DNA of 64,000 nucleotides, taken from contig CAWFKS010000012.1 in the NCBI GenBank assembly GCA_963816435.1, positions 1-64,000 of the forward strand, given 5' to 3'. Positions 33,070 through 42,910 of the stretch are shown here, piece by piece. The notes below the pieces were generated by a model. It was not told the DNA's origin. It did not search any database and was given only the letters and a program-made list of their open reading frames with translations. The stretch is from CAWFKS01 sp963816435. Its GTDB lineage: Bacteria; Pseudomonadota; Alphaproteobacteria; Rhizobiales; Rhizobiaceae. The position numbers and the translations under genes were made by a program. How positions within the stretch are numbered: position 1 is the stretch's first letter; each line of letters starts with the position of its first letter.

Positions 33070-33832
33070 TCAGTGTCTGGAAATTCGATAGCCGTAGCCG
33101 CGCACGGTCTGCAGGCATCGCGCCGCGGCCTCGTCAAGCGTGCCCATCTTCTTGCGTAGGCGGCTGACATAGACGTCCAGCGTCTTGTCGGCCGGGTCGT
33201 GTTCGCGGAAGAAGGCGTTCTTGTAGAGCTGCGACTTGCTGCAGGTGTGATTCTCGTTCGCTTTAAGCAGTTCGAGGAGGCGTACTTCCGCATCCGTCAG
33301 CGGCACCTCCCGGCCGTCTCGCTCCAGCACCCGCCGCTGTAGGTCGCAGGACATGTCGTTGAGGGCGAAGGTCGGCCGCGCATCCTTCTCCGCCTTCTGG
33401 CGCCGCACCTCCACCAGCCGGCTGATTTTCGCCTGCAGTTCTCGCACCGAGAACGGAATGACGAGGAAGTCGTCGGCGCCTCGGTCGATCGCGTCCGCCC
33501 TCATCTCGGCGGTGCTCGAACTGGAAATCAGCACGATCGGCAGGTCGAGATTGGCGCGGATCGTCTGCAGGATCGTCATCCCGTCTCCGTCGCGCAGGCT
33601 GGAAGTCGACGACCGCGGCATCGAAGAAGCCGAGTTCCGTCCCGTGAATGAGCTTGAGCGACTGCCTGTAGCTCGACACGAAGTGCAGACGATCGGCCGG
33701 AACCGGCCAGGTGTCGCGGATCGTGTCGCAAACTTGCCGATCGTCCTCGATGATGAGCAGGTCCGTGCCGTCGGTCTGGCTGCGGTATCCGGCAATGATG
33801 TGTGATCGGCGGCGCCGCTTTTGGATGTGAGC
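33070..33832 (-). CDS. OmpR/PhoB-family response regulator, frameshifted
   Basis: About 250 residues. Receiver domain: acidic pair in DLLIIEDDRQV, phospho-acceptor aspartate in FFDAAVVDF, signalling serine in IVLISSSSTAEM; the conserved lysine position falls in DDFLVIPFSVREL and looks replaced by isoleucine. The winged-helix effector follows (VPLTDAEVRLLELLKANENHTCSKSQLYKNAFF, TLDVYVSRLRKKMG, TVRGYGYRI). One frameshift near 33600 splits the receiver, and another near 33790 is probable because the only good start (ATG of MLTSKSGAADH) is in a different frame. No kinase gene adjoins. The missing lysine, if real, would suggest atypical phosphorylation. Confidence 0.8.
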
Positions 33833-34431
33833 ATCTGGCTGATCGTCTTCGTGCGGATCGCTGCACGCTCCGGTAGCGAGTCGGCCGTGGCCGGGCACGC
33901 CGTAGCGGGCGCTGCGGTCGTGGGCTGTTTCGGTCGGATCGTGGCATGCAAGATGGTTTCATGGGCTTACCTATCCAGTGAGCATTTAGGAAGCAAAACG
34001 TGACAAGGAAGGGCGTCCCGTTCGGTTTTGACTGTCCAGAGTGTGCGTGGCTGCCGTAACTGCCCGCGGAACGCACTTGGGTACGGCTGAAAGCTCCAGC
34101 CCCATCGCGGTGCGTGCGCTATTCCGGCCGATCCGGCGCAACGGGGTGCCGAGAACTTTGTTCCTCACTTTACAGGAAGAATCCAGAAAACCGCGCCGAA
34201 GCTGCATTCCGGCGCATCCGGCAGACCGGGATTAACCGGTCCTGCGCGCGGCAGGCGAGGCTCCGGCGGATGCCGTGCCTTCGGCCACTCTGCTAGGGCT
34301 TCGCCGGAGCGCCGGCGACGGCACTCAATCCATGTTGCAGCGGGTCGTCAAAAGTGTCCGGCTCCGGGGCCCGCCCAGTGCCCGATTTTGCCTCTAGGCG
34401 CGGAACCATTCGCGATTGGAGAAAACACGAC
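33833..34431. other. intergenic region without a recognisable gene
   Basis: Between the divergent response regulator and rlpA-like gene. Short frames lack start signals and family resemblance. A long-range GC hairpin (CTCCGGCG at 34261, CGCCGGAG at 34302) is present, without a T-run. Confidence 0.5.
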
Positions 34432-34788
34432 ATGACCTATTGGAAGCCGCGGCGCGTCGCCGTGACCGCCATTTCCGCTGCGCTGCTTGCGTTCGCGGCC
34501 ACTGCAGCCCAGGCCCAATGCGGCAGTGCCTCCTGGTACGCACTGCACTCGCGCACCGCCTCCGGCGAGCGCATGAATCCCGCGGCCATGACCGCCGCAC
34601 ACCGCACGCTCCCCTTCGGCACCAAGGTGCGCGTCACCAACAGGAACAACGGCCGCTCGGTCGTGGTGCGCATCAACGACCGCGGTCCGTTCGTGAAGGG
34701 CCGAATTCTCGACCTTTCCAAGGGCGCCGCACAGAAGCTCGGCTTCATCAACGCCGGCCACACCAGCGTCTGCTACGAGCGCGGCTGA
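34432..34788 (+). CDS. RlpA-like double-psi beta-barrel protein, secreted
   Basis: 118 residues. Signal peptide MTYWKPRRVAVTAISAALLAFAATAAQA, then a DPBB domain: CGSASWYALHSRTASGERMNP, AAHRTLPFGTKVRVTNRNNGRSVVVRINDRGPFV and ILDLSKGAAQKLGF. RlpA proteins cleave naked septal glycan or bind peptidoglycan. This short form lacks the SPOR domain of full RlpA and the lipobox, so it is a soluble periplasmic or secreted relative. Intact. Confidence 0.88.
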   Translation: MTYWKPRRVAVTAISAALLAFAATAAQAQCGSASWYALHSRTASGERMNPAAMTAAHRTLPFGTKVRVTNRNNGRSVVVRINDRGPFVKGRILDLSKGAAQKLGFINAGHTSVCYERG

Positions 34789-34812
34789 GCCTTCCCGGTC
34801 CTGAACGGCTCT

Positions 34813-35688
34813 CTAGAGCAGCGCCTTCGGTTCGAAGCGGCCGCGAAAGCGCGCCCAACCAGGAAGAGCTGGCCGGCCTGCGGATCGGCCGCCCGCGCCT
34901 GTTCGTCCATGTTCTGCCACGCCGACGTGACCACCACCCGCTCCGCCTGCGGTCCGGCGAAGGCGGGGCAGGAGGTCTGCGTGGCGGGCAGGTCGTAGGA
35001 CGTCACATGGCTGCCGTCCGGGCGGTAGCCGTCGAGCCTGCCCGCGCCCCAGAGCGCGTTCCACAACAGTCCCTCGGCGTCGCATACCGCGCCGTCGATC
35101 CGCCCTGCTGACCGCGATGGTCGAGCAGGAGAGCCGGCTCGCCGACCGGCAGGCCAGTCTGTGGGTCGCAGGCGACACGGTAGAGGAGATTGCGGGCGGT
35201 TTCGGCGAAATAGGCAGTGGCGCCGTCCGGCGAAAAGCAGATCGCATTGGGAATGGTGATGTCCGGATAGAGCTGCCGCAGCTCGCCGCGGAAATACCAG
35301 TAGATGGATCCGGCCTTTTTCTCTGCCTTGCGGCCCATCGTGCTGACCCAGAAGGCGCCGCACGGATGCACGCGCGCGTCGTTGGAGCGGGTTTCGGGCT
35401 GTCGGCCTCGATCTCGCGAACCATCGTCAGTGCGCCGGAGGCGACGTCGCGCAACTGCAGCCCGGTCTCGGTGGCGAGAAGCTGGCGCCCTTCGTCGACA
35501 ATCGCCAGCGCGCTCGCCATCACCGGCAGCTCGTGCACCGTCACCGGCCCGTCGGGAAACGGCATCTCGAACAGCTTGCGCCCGACGATGTCGAACCAGA
35601 ACAGCGTGTCCGTGGCGGGGTCGTAGGTCGGCCCTTCGCCGAGTTCGCAGGCAATGTCGCAAAGCGTGGGCGCGTCGCTCCCGGCCAT
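34813..35688 (-). CDS. SMP-30/gluconolactonase-family protein, three frameshifts
   Basis: About 292 residues when pieced together. Pieces: CELGEGPTYDPATDTLFWFDIVGRKLFE (metal glutamate in GEGP), GAFWVSTMGRKAEKKAGSIYWYF, FSPDGATAYFAETARNLLYRV, then IDGAVCDAEGLLWNALWGAG and a C-terminal GQLFLV with FRGRFEPKALL. It probably hydrolyses a sugar lactone in the cytoplasm. Frame breaks near 35395, 35110 and 34860. GGAGG precedes the ATG. The SDR upstream is in the same direction (38 bp), so the two likely form a sugar-oxidation pair. Confidence 0.85.
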   Translation of the reverse strand: MAGSDAPTLCDIACELGEGPTYDPATDTLFWFDIVGRKLFEMPFPDGPVTVHELPVMASALAIVDEGRQLLATETGLQLRDVASGALTMVREIEADSPKPAPTTRACIRAAPSGSARWAARQRKRPDPSTGISAASCGSSIRTSPFPMRSAFRRTAPLPISPKPPAISSTVSPATHRLACRSASRLSCSTIAVSRADRRRGMRRRGTVVERALGRGQARRLPPGRQPCDVLRPARHADLLPRLRRTAGGAGGGHVGVAEHGRTGAGGRSAGRPALPGWARFRGRFEPKALL

Positions 35689-35725
35689 GTCGTCCTCCCA
35701 AACGTCCCTCATGTCCGGCGGAAGG

Positions 35726-36482
35726 TTACATGAAGCCGGCGTCGACGATCAGCGTCTGGGCAGTGACCATGCGCGCGGCGTCGGAGGCGAGGAACAGGCA
35801 CGGGCCGACAATGTCCTGCGCCGCGATTCTGCTTCAGGCATTGCCGCTCAAGAATGCCGCCGAATCTCTCGGGCGAAACCCACAGCCGCCGCTGGCGCTC
35901 GGTCAGCACCGCGCCGGGCGCGATGGCGTTGACGCGGATGCCCCACGGCCCGAGTTCGCCGGCAAGCGAGCTGGTCAGCCCGACCACGCCGGCCTTGGCC
36001 GCCGCATAGGCGGGATAGCCGGTGCCGTGGATCATGTAGGCAATCGAGCTGAAATTGACGATCGCGCCGCGCCCGCCGCCTTCATGCCGGGCAGCACGGC
36101 CTGGATGGCGAAGAACTGCGGCCTGAGGTTGATCGCATGGTTGGCGTCCCAATATTCCGGGGTCACTTCCTCGACGACGTGGCGGTCGTCGCGGGCCGCA
36201 TTGTTGACGAGCACCGTGACCGGTCCGTGGCGCCGCTGCGGCCTGCGCCGCGCTCGCGAAGTGCGGCGATGTCGCGCAGGTCGGCTTCGAGAAAGAGCGG
36301 GCGCGTGCCGGCCGCGCGTGCAGCCGCGCCGCCAGCTCGGCGCCGGCCGGCTTCGATGTCGATGAAGGCCACAAGCGCGCCCTGCTCGCAAAACCTTCGA
36401 CAAGTGCCGCGCCGATGCCGGTTGCGCCGCCGGTGACCAGCACCGAGGCGCCCTCGAGGTCGGCGTGCTTGACCGATGGCAT
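35726..36482 (-). CDS. SDR-family oxidoreductase, multiply frameshifted
   Basis: About 250 residues rebuilt from at least four frames. Cofactor motif LVTGGATGIGAALVEGF, NNAARDDRH (NAG-type motif), catalytic serine in NFSSIAYMIHGTGYPAYAAAKAG (YxxxK visible), RVNAIAPGAVLTERQRRLW, and the C-terminus with ASDAARMVTAQTLIVDAGFM in the last frame. The upstream lactonase neighbour suggests a sugar or polyol dehydrogenase. Every conserved block is present, so the breaks look like sequence errors rather than decay. Confidence 0.82.
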
Positions 36483-36508
36483 CATTTCCGGCCCCTTCTC
36501 CGGCCGCA

Positions 36509-37925
36509 TCATCCGAGCGCACCATCTCGAAAGGCCGCGCCATGTCGAGCGCCCGAGCCGGCGCCTGTCGTCAACGCCGTGTCAGGGGCAGGCCGGCCGC
36601 GCTGCAGGGCCGGGAAGGTCTCGCGCAGATAGCCGAGCGTGGTCTCGGCGTCGCAGGGCCTGCCGAACAGGAAGCCCTGGCCGCCGCCACAGCCGAACTG
36701 GACCAGCCGGTCGGCCTGCGCCTCGTCCTCGATGCCCTCGGCGACCACGTCCATGCCGAGCCCCTCGCACATGGCCAGGATGGCGCGGATGATGTGCTCC
36801 GACGGCTTGTCGCGATTGATCGAGGACACGAAGGCGCGGTCGATCTTGATCTTGTCGAAATGGAATTCCCTCAGCCGCCCGAGCGAGGATTGCCCGGTGC
36901 CGAAATCGTCGAGCGACACGCGGATGCCGACGCGGCGCAGATCCTCGACGATCTTCTCGGCCGAGGCGGGATCGGTCATCAGCCCGGTCTCGGTGATCTC
37001 GATCTCGAGCCGGGAGGGCTCGAAGCCGGTGCGCTGCAGCATCGCCAGTATTTGCAGGCCGGTGTTGTGGTCGACGAGCTGGGAGGGCGACAGGTTGAAG
37101 GAGAGGAACAGATCCTCGGGCCAGTGGAGCGCAGCCTCGGTGGCCTTCTTCAACACCAGTTGCGAAAGCGGGCCGATGATGCCGCGCTCCTCCGCGATGG
37201 GGATGAAGGTGGAAGGCGAGACATGGCCGAGATCGGGGTCGCGCCAGCGCGCCAGCGTCTCGAAGCCGACCACGCGCCGGTCGATAAGGTTGACGATCGG
37301 CTGGAAGTAGGGCTCCACCTCGCCTGCCGACACGGCGCGGCGCAGCGCCTGTTCGATGCGGGTGACGCGCTTGGCCGCCTCCTCCATCTCGCGCGTATAG
37401 ACGACCACGCCGCCGCGTCCCGAGCGCTTGGCGTGGTAGAGCGCCGTCTCCGCCTTGGAGATCAGCAAATCGGCCGTGTCGTCGCTGGAATGGAAAAGCG
37501 AGCAGCCGACGGATGCCGAGAGGCGCGCGGTCCGCTCGCCGACGTCGTAGGGCGCGGACAGGATCTCGATCAGCATGTGGGCGCGCTCGGCGATCGCCTC
37601 CTCGCTGAAAATCATCGGGCAGAGGAAGGCGAACTCGTCGGCGCCGACGCGCGTCACCGTGGAATGCGGGTCCATCGAGGCGCGCAGGCGCATGGCGGCC
37701 TGCTGCAGGATGTCGTCGCCGGCGTGCCGGCCGAACAGATCGTTGATCGGCTTGAACCCGTCGAGATCGAAATCATGACGGCAAACGGCGCCGGGTCGTC
37801 CGCGCGCTGGCGGAGCAGGCGTTCGATCTTGTCGAAGAAGCGGCGCTGGTTGCCGAGCCCGGTCAGCGGGTCGGTAAAGGCCAGTTCCGCCGTGTCCCTG
37901 AGCTGCTGAGCAGACCAGACAGCAT
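36509..37925 (-). CDS. GGDEF/EAL cyclic-di-GMP protein, two frameshifts
   Basis: About 472 residues. The N-terminal GGDEF domain (DPLTGLGNQRRFF, DLDGFKPINDLFGRHAGD) has its active motif as GADEF (RVGADEFAFL), where the second glycine is lost. It is followed by a full EAL phosphodiesterase domain: FETLARW in place of EALxRW, FNLSPSQLVD, EITETGLM, SLDDFGTGQSSL, DKIKIDRAFV, VAEGIEDEAQ and QGFLFGRP. The EAL metal and catalytic residues are present, so it most likely degrades c-di-GMP; the cyclase half is doubtful. No membrane or sensor domain. An AGGAGA site precedes the ATG at 37925; frame breaks lie near 37900 and 37775. Confidence 0.85.
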
Positions 37926-37996
37926 CGGTCGCGGTTCTCCTGTCTTCACCGCCGGGACGGAACTATTGCCGCGGCTTAAGAAAGGTGTGCGAGTGG

Positions 37997-39781
37997 CTAT
38001 TTACCGGCCGCTGCGGCGACCCGGTAGATTGTAGCGGGTCGGACGGCGCCGACCGGGGTCAGCCAGGCCGGCACCCGGCCGGCGTCGAGGGCTGCGGCGA
38101 ACCCGTTCGGCGCCCATCCGGCCAGTGCGGCCGTCTCGGAATTGCCCGGGCAGTTGGCCACCAGCGTCACGTGCTCGGCGCGCACCATCTTCTCGGCCTC
38201 GCCGGGCGAGCCCATGAAGGCGTTGAGCCCGGCGAGATCGCCCGCGACATTGCGGTGATAGGGGCCAGACAACACCCGGTGCGGGGTGTTGGCCAGGATC
38301 GCCGGGCCGAGGTTGGACACCGCCAGCACCGTGCCCGCGGCTGGCCGGCGAGCGCGGCGTAATCGGCATTGCCGTAGCAGGCGTCGGGGCAGCCGGCTCC
38401 GGGTCGGCGGCGTCGAAAGCTGGTCGCGGCCTCCGCGGCGCATGCCCAGATGATCGACAGCGAGGCCAGCCATGCCCCGGCCATCGTCAGGTTGCGCCGC
38501 CGGTCGATGCCTGCGCGTGGCGAGCCTCAGCCGCCCGACCCAGGCTGCCAGCGGGATGGTGGCCAGCGGCAGCGAGAACATGGCGCCGCGCACTTGCCAG
38601 AGGCTGACCAGCAGCCCCACCGCCAGGAAGCCGGCGACGATCAGCTCGCCGCGCCCCAACCTCAGCCGCAAAAAGCCGGCGACCATCAGCCCGGCCCCAG
38701 GAGCGGCGTCGCATAGTAGCCCGCGAGCATGGCTGGTTCGGACCGCCAGGCTGGGGAAAGACTGCGCCTCGATCACCGAGCCGAGCCAGAAGTCCTTGAG
38801 CCGCGGGTCGAGCCCGGCATAGGGGTCGCCCAGGCAATGCGGGAAGACGAGGGCGGCGAATGCCCGAGCGCTGCTCCCAGCACGACCAGCACGGCGGCGC
38901 GGCGGGGCGTGTCCCGGCAGCGGCTGCCGTGGCGACCGCCAGCCCCAACCCGGCCAGCAGCGCCGCGCCCGCCTGGCCGCCCGAGAACGCGTCGCAGGGT
39001 GACAGAGAACCAGGCGCGCGGCGCCACCGTCGCCACCAGTGCGGCGAGCGCGACGGCGGCGAAGGAAAGGCCGAAATGCCTGGCCGTGTTTCGCTCTTCG
39101 CTGCCGCTCCACCACCAGGCGACCGCCACGCACAGGCCGGCGGCCGCCACATAGGGCACCGTCTCCATGCCGATCACCGGCATCAGCGCCGCTGCCGCGC
39201 CGGCAGCCGCGCCGCGCGCGCGCGCGGCGCCTCGACGAGCGCAGGATGGTGGCCAGCATCAGCACGATCTGGGTGCTGTGGTGGTCGATGGAGCCGGGCA
39301 TGAACTGGCCGGTATAGTGCAGCGCGGCCGTGCCGATCACCGCGGCCGGCAGCAATGCGGCTTCGCCGGCCAGACGCCGCACGATGCGCATCAGCAGGAA
39401 CATCGCAGCACCCGCCAGCAGCAGCGGCCATGCGGTGAGCGCGAAGGCTTCGCCGCCCGCCCGGCTGCCCGACACCGCCTGGCCGAGCATGAGCCCGGCG
39501 ATCGGCGCATCGACCAGCCGCGACCAGTGCATCACGAAGCCGCCGGGCGGCCCCATGCGGTACTGGGTGAGGTCGAACCAGCCCTGGCCGGCCAGAAGGT
39601 CGCGCACCTCGACCAGCCGCATCAGGCTGTCATTGTCGCCGGCCGTGTCGGAGAGCTTTGGAAAGCCGTCGCGGCGGCGAGCGCGCAGCAGGGCGAGGGC
39701 GGCGAGAGCGATCGCCAGATCGGCCTGCCAGGGACGGACCGGATGCGGCATGAAGCGCGTCGTATCGGCGATGGATGGCAC
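37997..39781 (-). CDS. polytopic membrane protein, probable GT-C-type glycosyltransferase, multiply frameshifted
   Basis: About 595 residues when joined across six or more frames. The N-terminus has a first helix, then a conserved loop with GDNDSLMRLVEVRDLLAGQG and MHWSRLVDAPIAGL, followed by about ten helices (a loop SIDHHSTQIVLMLA after the fourth) and a C-terminal periplasmic segment with SNLGPAILANTPHRVLSG. The acidic first loop and topology are those of GT-C enzymes using lipid-phosphate sugars. It lies downstream of a GtrA flippase and a GtrB-like transferase, where a type-specific transferase would be expected. Start GTG 39781 or ATG 39751. Confidence 0.65.
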   Translation of the reverse strand: MPSIADTTRFMPHPVRPWQADLAIALAALALLRARRRDGFPKLSDTAGDNDSLMRLVEVRDLLAGQGWFDLTQYRMGPPGGFVMHWSRLVDAPIAGLMLGQAVSGSRAGGEAFALTAWPLLLAGAAMFLLMRIVRRLAGEAALLPAAVIGTAALHYTGQFMPGSIDHHSTQIVLMLATILRSSRRRARARRGCRRGSGADAGDRHGDGALCGGRRPVRGGRLVVERQRRAKHGQAFRPFLRRRRARRTGGDGGAARLVLCHPATRSRAARRARRCWPGWGWRSPRQPLPGHAPPRRRAGRAGSSARAFAALVFPHCLGDPYAGLDPRLKDFWLGSVIEAQSFPSLAVRTSHARGLLCDAAPGAGLMVAGFLRLRLGRGELIVAGFLAVGLLVSLWQVRGAMFSLPLATIPLAAWVGRLRLATRRHRPAAQPDDGRGMAGLAVDHLGMRRGGRDQLSTPPTRSRLPRRLLRQCRLRRARRPAAGTVLAVSNLGPAILANTPHRVLSGPYHRNVAGDLAGLNAFMGSPGEAEKMVRAEHVTLVANCPGNSETAALAGWAPNGFAAALDAGRVPAWLTPVGAVRPATIYRVAAAAGK

Positions 39782-39870
39782 GGTGTGTTCCGGTCGAATT
39801 GGCGGGAAATGCAGTCGTACGCTACAGCGGGCCGTTCAACAAACCGTAAAGCGGCTCTCCCCGCGGCGCG

Positions 39871-40281
39871 TCAGCCCGTGCGATGGCGATCGGCGAAGAC
39901 CCAAAGCGTGGAGGCCACATAGCTGATGCCGCTGGCAACCACGACCGTTGCCGCCGACATCACCACCGGCGGGGCGTGGAAGGTGGTGACCGCGACGTGC
40001 GCGGTGAGGCCGGAGGCGACGGCGCAGCCCGCCTGCAGCGCGAAATAGCGCGGCAGAGCCCGGCCATGCGCGTGACCGCCGCCGAAGGTCCAGTTGCGCT
40101 GCGCGGTGTAGGCGACCGCGAAGGCGACGGCATAGGCGAGCGTGCTGGCCAGGAACGGCGCCATGCCACGGCTCGTCAGAGACCACGACAGGGCGAACAG
40201 CAGTGCTGCCGCGCCGACGCCGACCACGACGAAACGGACCGCGCGCGCCTGGTCGAAAAGCTGCTGCGCCAGCGTGTTCAT
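39871..40281 (-). CDS. GtrA-family flippase
   Basis: 136 residues, four membrane helices. GtrA pattern: FVVVGVGAAALLFALSW, TLAYAVAFAVAYTAQRNWTFGGG, FALQAGCAVASGLTAHV, ISYVASTLWVFAD. GtrA proteins flip bactoprenyl-phosphate-sugar across the inner membrane. The ATG overlaps the stop of the upstream glycosyltransferase (ATGA). Intact, unlike its neighbours. Confidence 0.88.
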   Translation of the reverse strand: MNTLAQQLFDQARAVRFVVVGVGAAALLFALSWSLTSRGMAPFLASTLAYAVAFAVAYTAQRNWTFGGGHAHGRALPRYFALQAGCAVASGLTAHVAVTTFHAPPVVMSAATVVVASGISYVASTLWVFADRHRTG

Positions 40282-41513
40282 CCGCGCTCGGTCCGCTTCG
40301 CCTCGGGCGCGGACGCGGTGATGCTGCGCCGTTCGATCAGCATTTGCAGACGCCCAGAAGAAACGCCAAAAAGAACAGCTGCAGCGCGATGACGATGAGG
40401 CTGAGGCCCAGCACGACGATGCGCGGGATCTCCAGATCGTCGAGCAGCCCGAAGCCGAGATGCGCCCAGCGTGCCACCGCATAGCCGAGCGAGGGGGCGC
40501 CACCAGAAGAACACGATCGCCGCGTCGAGCGCCAGCCGGTCGGTGCTGAGATGGCGGGTGAGCCAGTTCGAGCCGGGGGTGGCCGGAAGGATGCCCGTGA
40601 TGTGGGCGTAGTAGCGCGACAGCCCGCCGACGGTGACGAGCTGCACGCCCGCCACCACCATGAAGCAGGCGGCCATGAAGGTGTTGAGGTCGAGCGACAG
40701 GTTGTTGACCACGCGCAGCGGTCCGAAAAGCAGCATCAGCGCCAGCGCGACGCCGAGCGCGAGCAGGGCCATGCCCGGGAAGAGGAACAGCCAGCGCGGA
40801 TTGAAGAGCAGCAGGAAGCGCAGGTGCCGCCAGCCGTCGCGCCAGGTGCGCAGATGCGGCGGCCGCGAGCGGCCGTCCGGCTACAGCGTCGTCGGCACTT
40901 CCTCGATACGCAGGCCCGCGAGCGCGCTTCACCACCATCTCGCTGGCGAACTCCATGCCGCTGGTGCGCAGGTCGAGCGCGGATGGCCGCCGCGCGTCGA
41001 AACCGCGCAGCCCGCAGTGGAAGTCGCCGACGTCGGTCTCGAACAGCAGCCGGCCGATGAAGCTCAGCACCGGGTTGCCGAGATAGCGGTGCAGCCGGGG
41101 CATGGCGCCGGGCGCGATGCCGCCCTTGAAGCGGTTGCCCATCACCAGGTCGGCGCCTGCCCTGCAGCCTTTCCACGAAGGCGTCCGAGGGCGGAGAAAT
41201 CGTAGCTGTCGTCGGCATCGCCCATGATGATGAATCGGCCGCGCGCGGCCGCGATGCCGCCGCGCAGTGCCGCGCCGTAGCCCTTGTCGGCGACGGGCAC
41301 GACGCGCGCCCCAGCGCCGTGGCGATTTCCTGCGAGCCGTCGGTGCTGCCGTTGTCGGCGATCAGGACCTCGCCCGAGACGCCGCTCGACGAGGAAACAG
41401 CGCGCCTTCGTCACGCAAATCCCGATCGTCTCGGCCTCATTGAGGCAGGGCATCAGGATGGTGAGTTCGAGCTCGTCCTGCGATGTCGTGGAGATGGGCG
41501 TGATCGCGTTCAT
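40278..41513 (-). CDS. GT2 polyprenyl-phosphate glycosyltransferase (GtrB/DPM1-like), frameshifted with an in-frame stop
   Basis: About 412 residues. The N-terminal GT-A domain (LTILMPCLNEAETIGICV; GYGAALRGGIAAARG; DxD-type motif in GDADDSYDF; MGNRFKGGIAPGAMPRLHRYLGN; DFHCGLRGFDARR) is followed by four C-terminal helices. It should transfer a hexose to bactoprenyl phosphate. At least three frameshifts, plus one TAG near 40880 where relatives have serine (TTL-stop-PDGRSRPP). Translationally coupled to gtrA. Divergent from gshB. Confidence 0.85.
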
Positions 41514-41718
41514 GCCGGCTGTCCGTCTGACGTTCGGGCGAAGGCGGCGCGAATGGCCGCGTGCTGCGGCGACCATGGAGCGAAACTCTTAAGATTCCGA
41601 TGATCCGCGCCTCCGGCGCGCGCGCGTGCCGATTTCGGCCGTTGCGGGACATCGGCGCTTGGCGCGGGGCCGTGGAAGCGGCTAGAGATTTGCGCCTGCA
41701 ACTCACGGGAGCCGTGCC

Positions 41719-42672
41719 ATGTCGCTCAAGATCGCCGTCCAGATGGACCATGTCTCCACCTTCAAGATCGAGGGCGACACCACCTTCGCGCTGTCGCTGG
41801 AGGCGCAGCGCCGCGGCCACGCGCTCTACCACTACACGCCCGACCGGCTGACCATGGAAGACGGCCGCATCTTCGCCCGCGTCGAGGAGATGCTCGTGCG
41901 CGACGAGAAGGGCAGTCATTTCGAGCTCGGCCAGCCGGCGCGCACCGACTTGTCGGAGATGGACGTGGTGCTGCTGCGCCAGGACCCGCCCTTCGACATG
42001 AACTACATCACCACCACCCACCTGCTGGAGCGCATCCACCCGAAGACGCTGGTCGTCAACGACCCTGCCTGGGTGCGCAACAGCGCCGGAGAAGATCTTC
42101 GTCACCGAGTTCCCGGACCTGATGCCGGAGACGATGATCACCAAGGACGCCGAGGAGGTGCGGGAGTTCCGCCGCAAGCACGGCGACATCATCGTCAAGC
42201 CGCTCTACGGCAATGGCGGCGCCGGCATCTTCCACCTGCATGAGGCCGACCGGAACCTGGCGTCGCTGCTGGAAATGTTCGCGCAGATGTTCCGCGAGCC
42301 CTTCATCGTGCAGCGCTACCTCAAGGAGGTGCGCAAGGGCGACAAGCGCATCATCCTGATCGACGGCGAACCGGTCGGCGCCATCAACCGCGTGCCGGCC
42401 GAGCACGATTCGCGCTCCAACATGCATGTCGGCGGCCGCGCCGAGCATGCCGAGCTGACGCCTCGCGAGCAGGAGATCTGCGCGCGCATCGGCCCGGAGC
42501 TGAGGCGCGCGGCTTCATGCTGGTCGGCATCGACGTGATCGGCGACTACATGACCGAGATCAACGTCACCTCGCCGACCGGCGTGCGCGAGGTCAAGCGC
42601 TTCGGCGGCGCCGACATCGCCGCGCTGTTCTGGGACAAGCTCGAGGAGCAGGTCGCAGCCGGCCGTGCCTGA
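41719..42672 (+). CDS. gshB: glutathione synthase, two frameshifts
   Basis: About 317 residues. It adds glycine to gamma-glutamylcysteine with ATP (EC 6.3.2.3). IAVQMDHVSTFKIEGDTTFAL, LLRQDPPFDMNYITTTHLLE, then ATP-grasp motifs IIVKPLYGNGGAGIFHL, DKRIILIDGEPVGAINRVP, DSRSNMHVGG and DYMTEINVTSPTGVRE. An inserted G near 42091 (AGC-G-CCG) and a missing A near 42502 (CTGA-AGG) break the frame; both are one-base edits in an essential-type gene with all motifs intact. It pairs with gshA at 11162. Confidence 0.93.
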
Positions 42673-42910
42673 CCTCGGCGGGGACGAGATCGACCGTCTG
42701 CGCCGCCGCATCGCGGAGCGGGCGCCCGGCGAGTTCCACTTTCCCGAAATCTACGGGCCCGGCTGGGGCAGGCTGTGGATCGGCGAAAAGGTCAGGACCG
42801 GCCGCGCCTTCCTGGAAGCCGTGCGCCACGGGAGAATTCCCGGCGTCGAGGACATCGGCAGGAAGAAGCGCGGGGGCCGCCTCTACCGGTGGCGGGGCGA
42901 GCGCGGCTAG
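42665..42910 (+). CDS. small DUF1413-like protein
   Basis: 81 residues, starting at a GTG that overlaps the gshB stop, so likely translated after gshB. The C-terminal half (FPEIYGPGWGRLWIGEKVRTGRAFLEAV, then IPGVEDIGRKKRGGRLYRW) resembles DUF1413, small proteins sometimes described as DNA-binding. No signal peptide. It overlaps the end of the convergent MmyB-type regulator by 4 bases. Function unknown. Confidence 0.65.
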   Translation: MPDLGGDEIDRLRRRIAERAPGEFHFPEIYGPGWGRLWIGEKVRTGRAFLEAVRHGRIPGVEDIGRKKRGGRLYRWRGERG

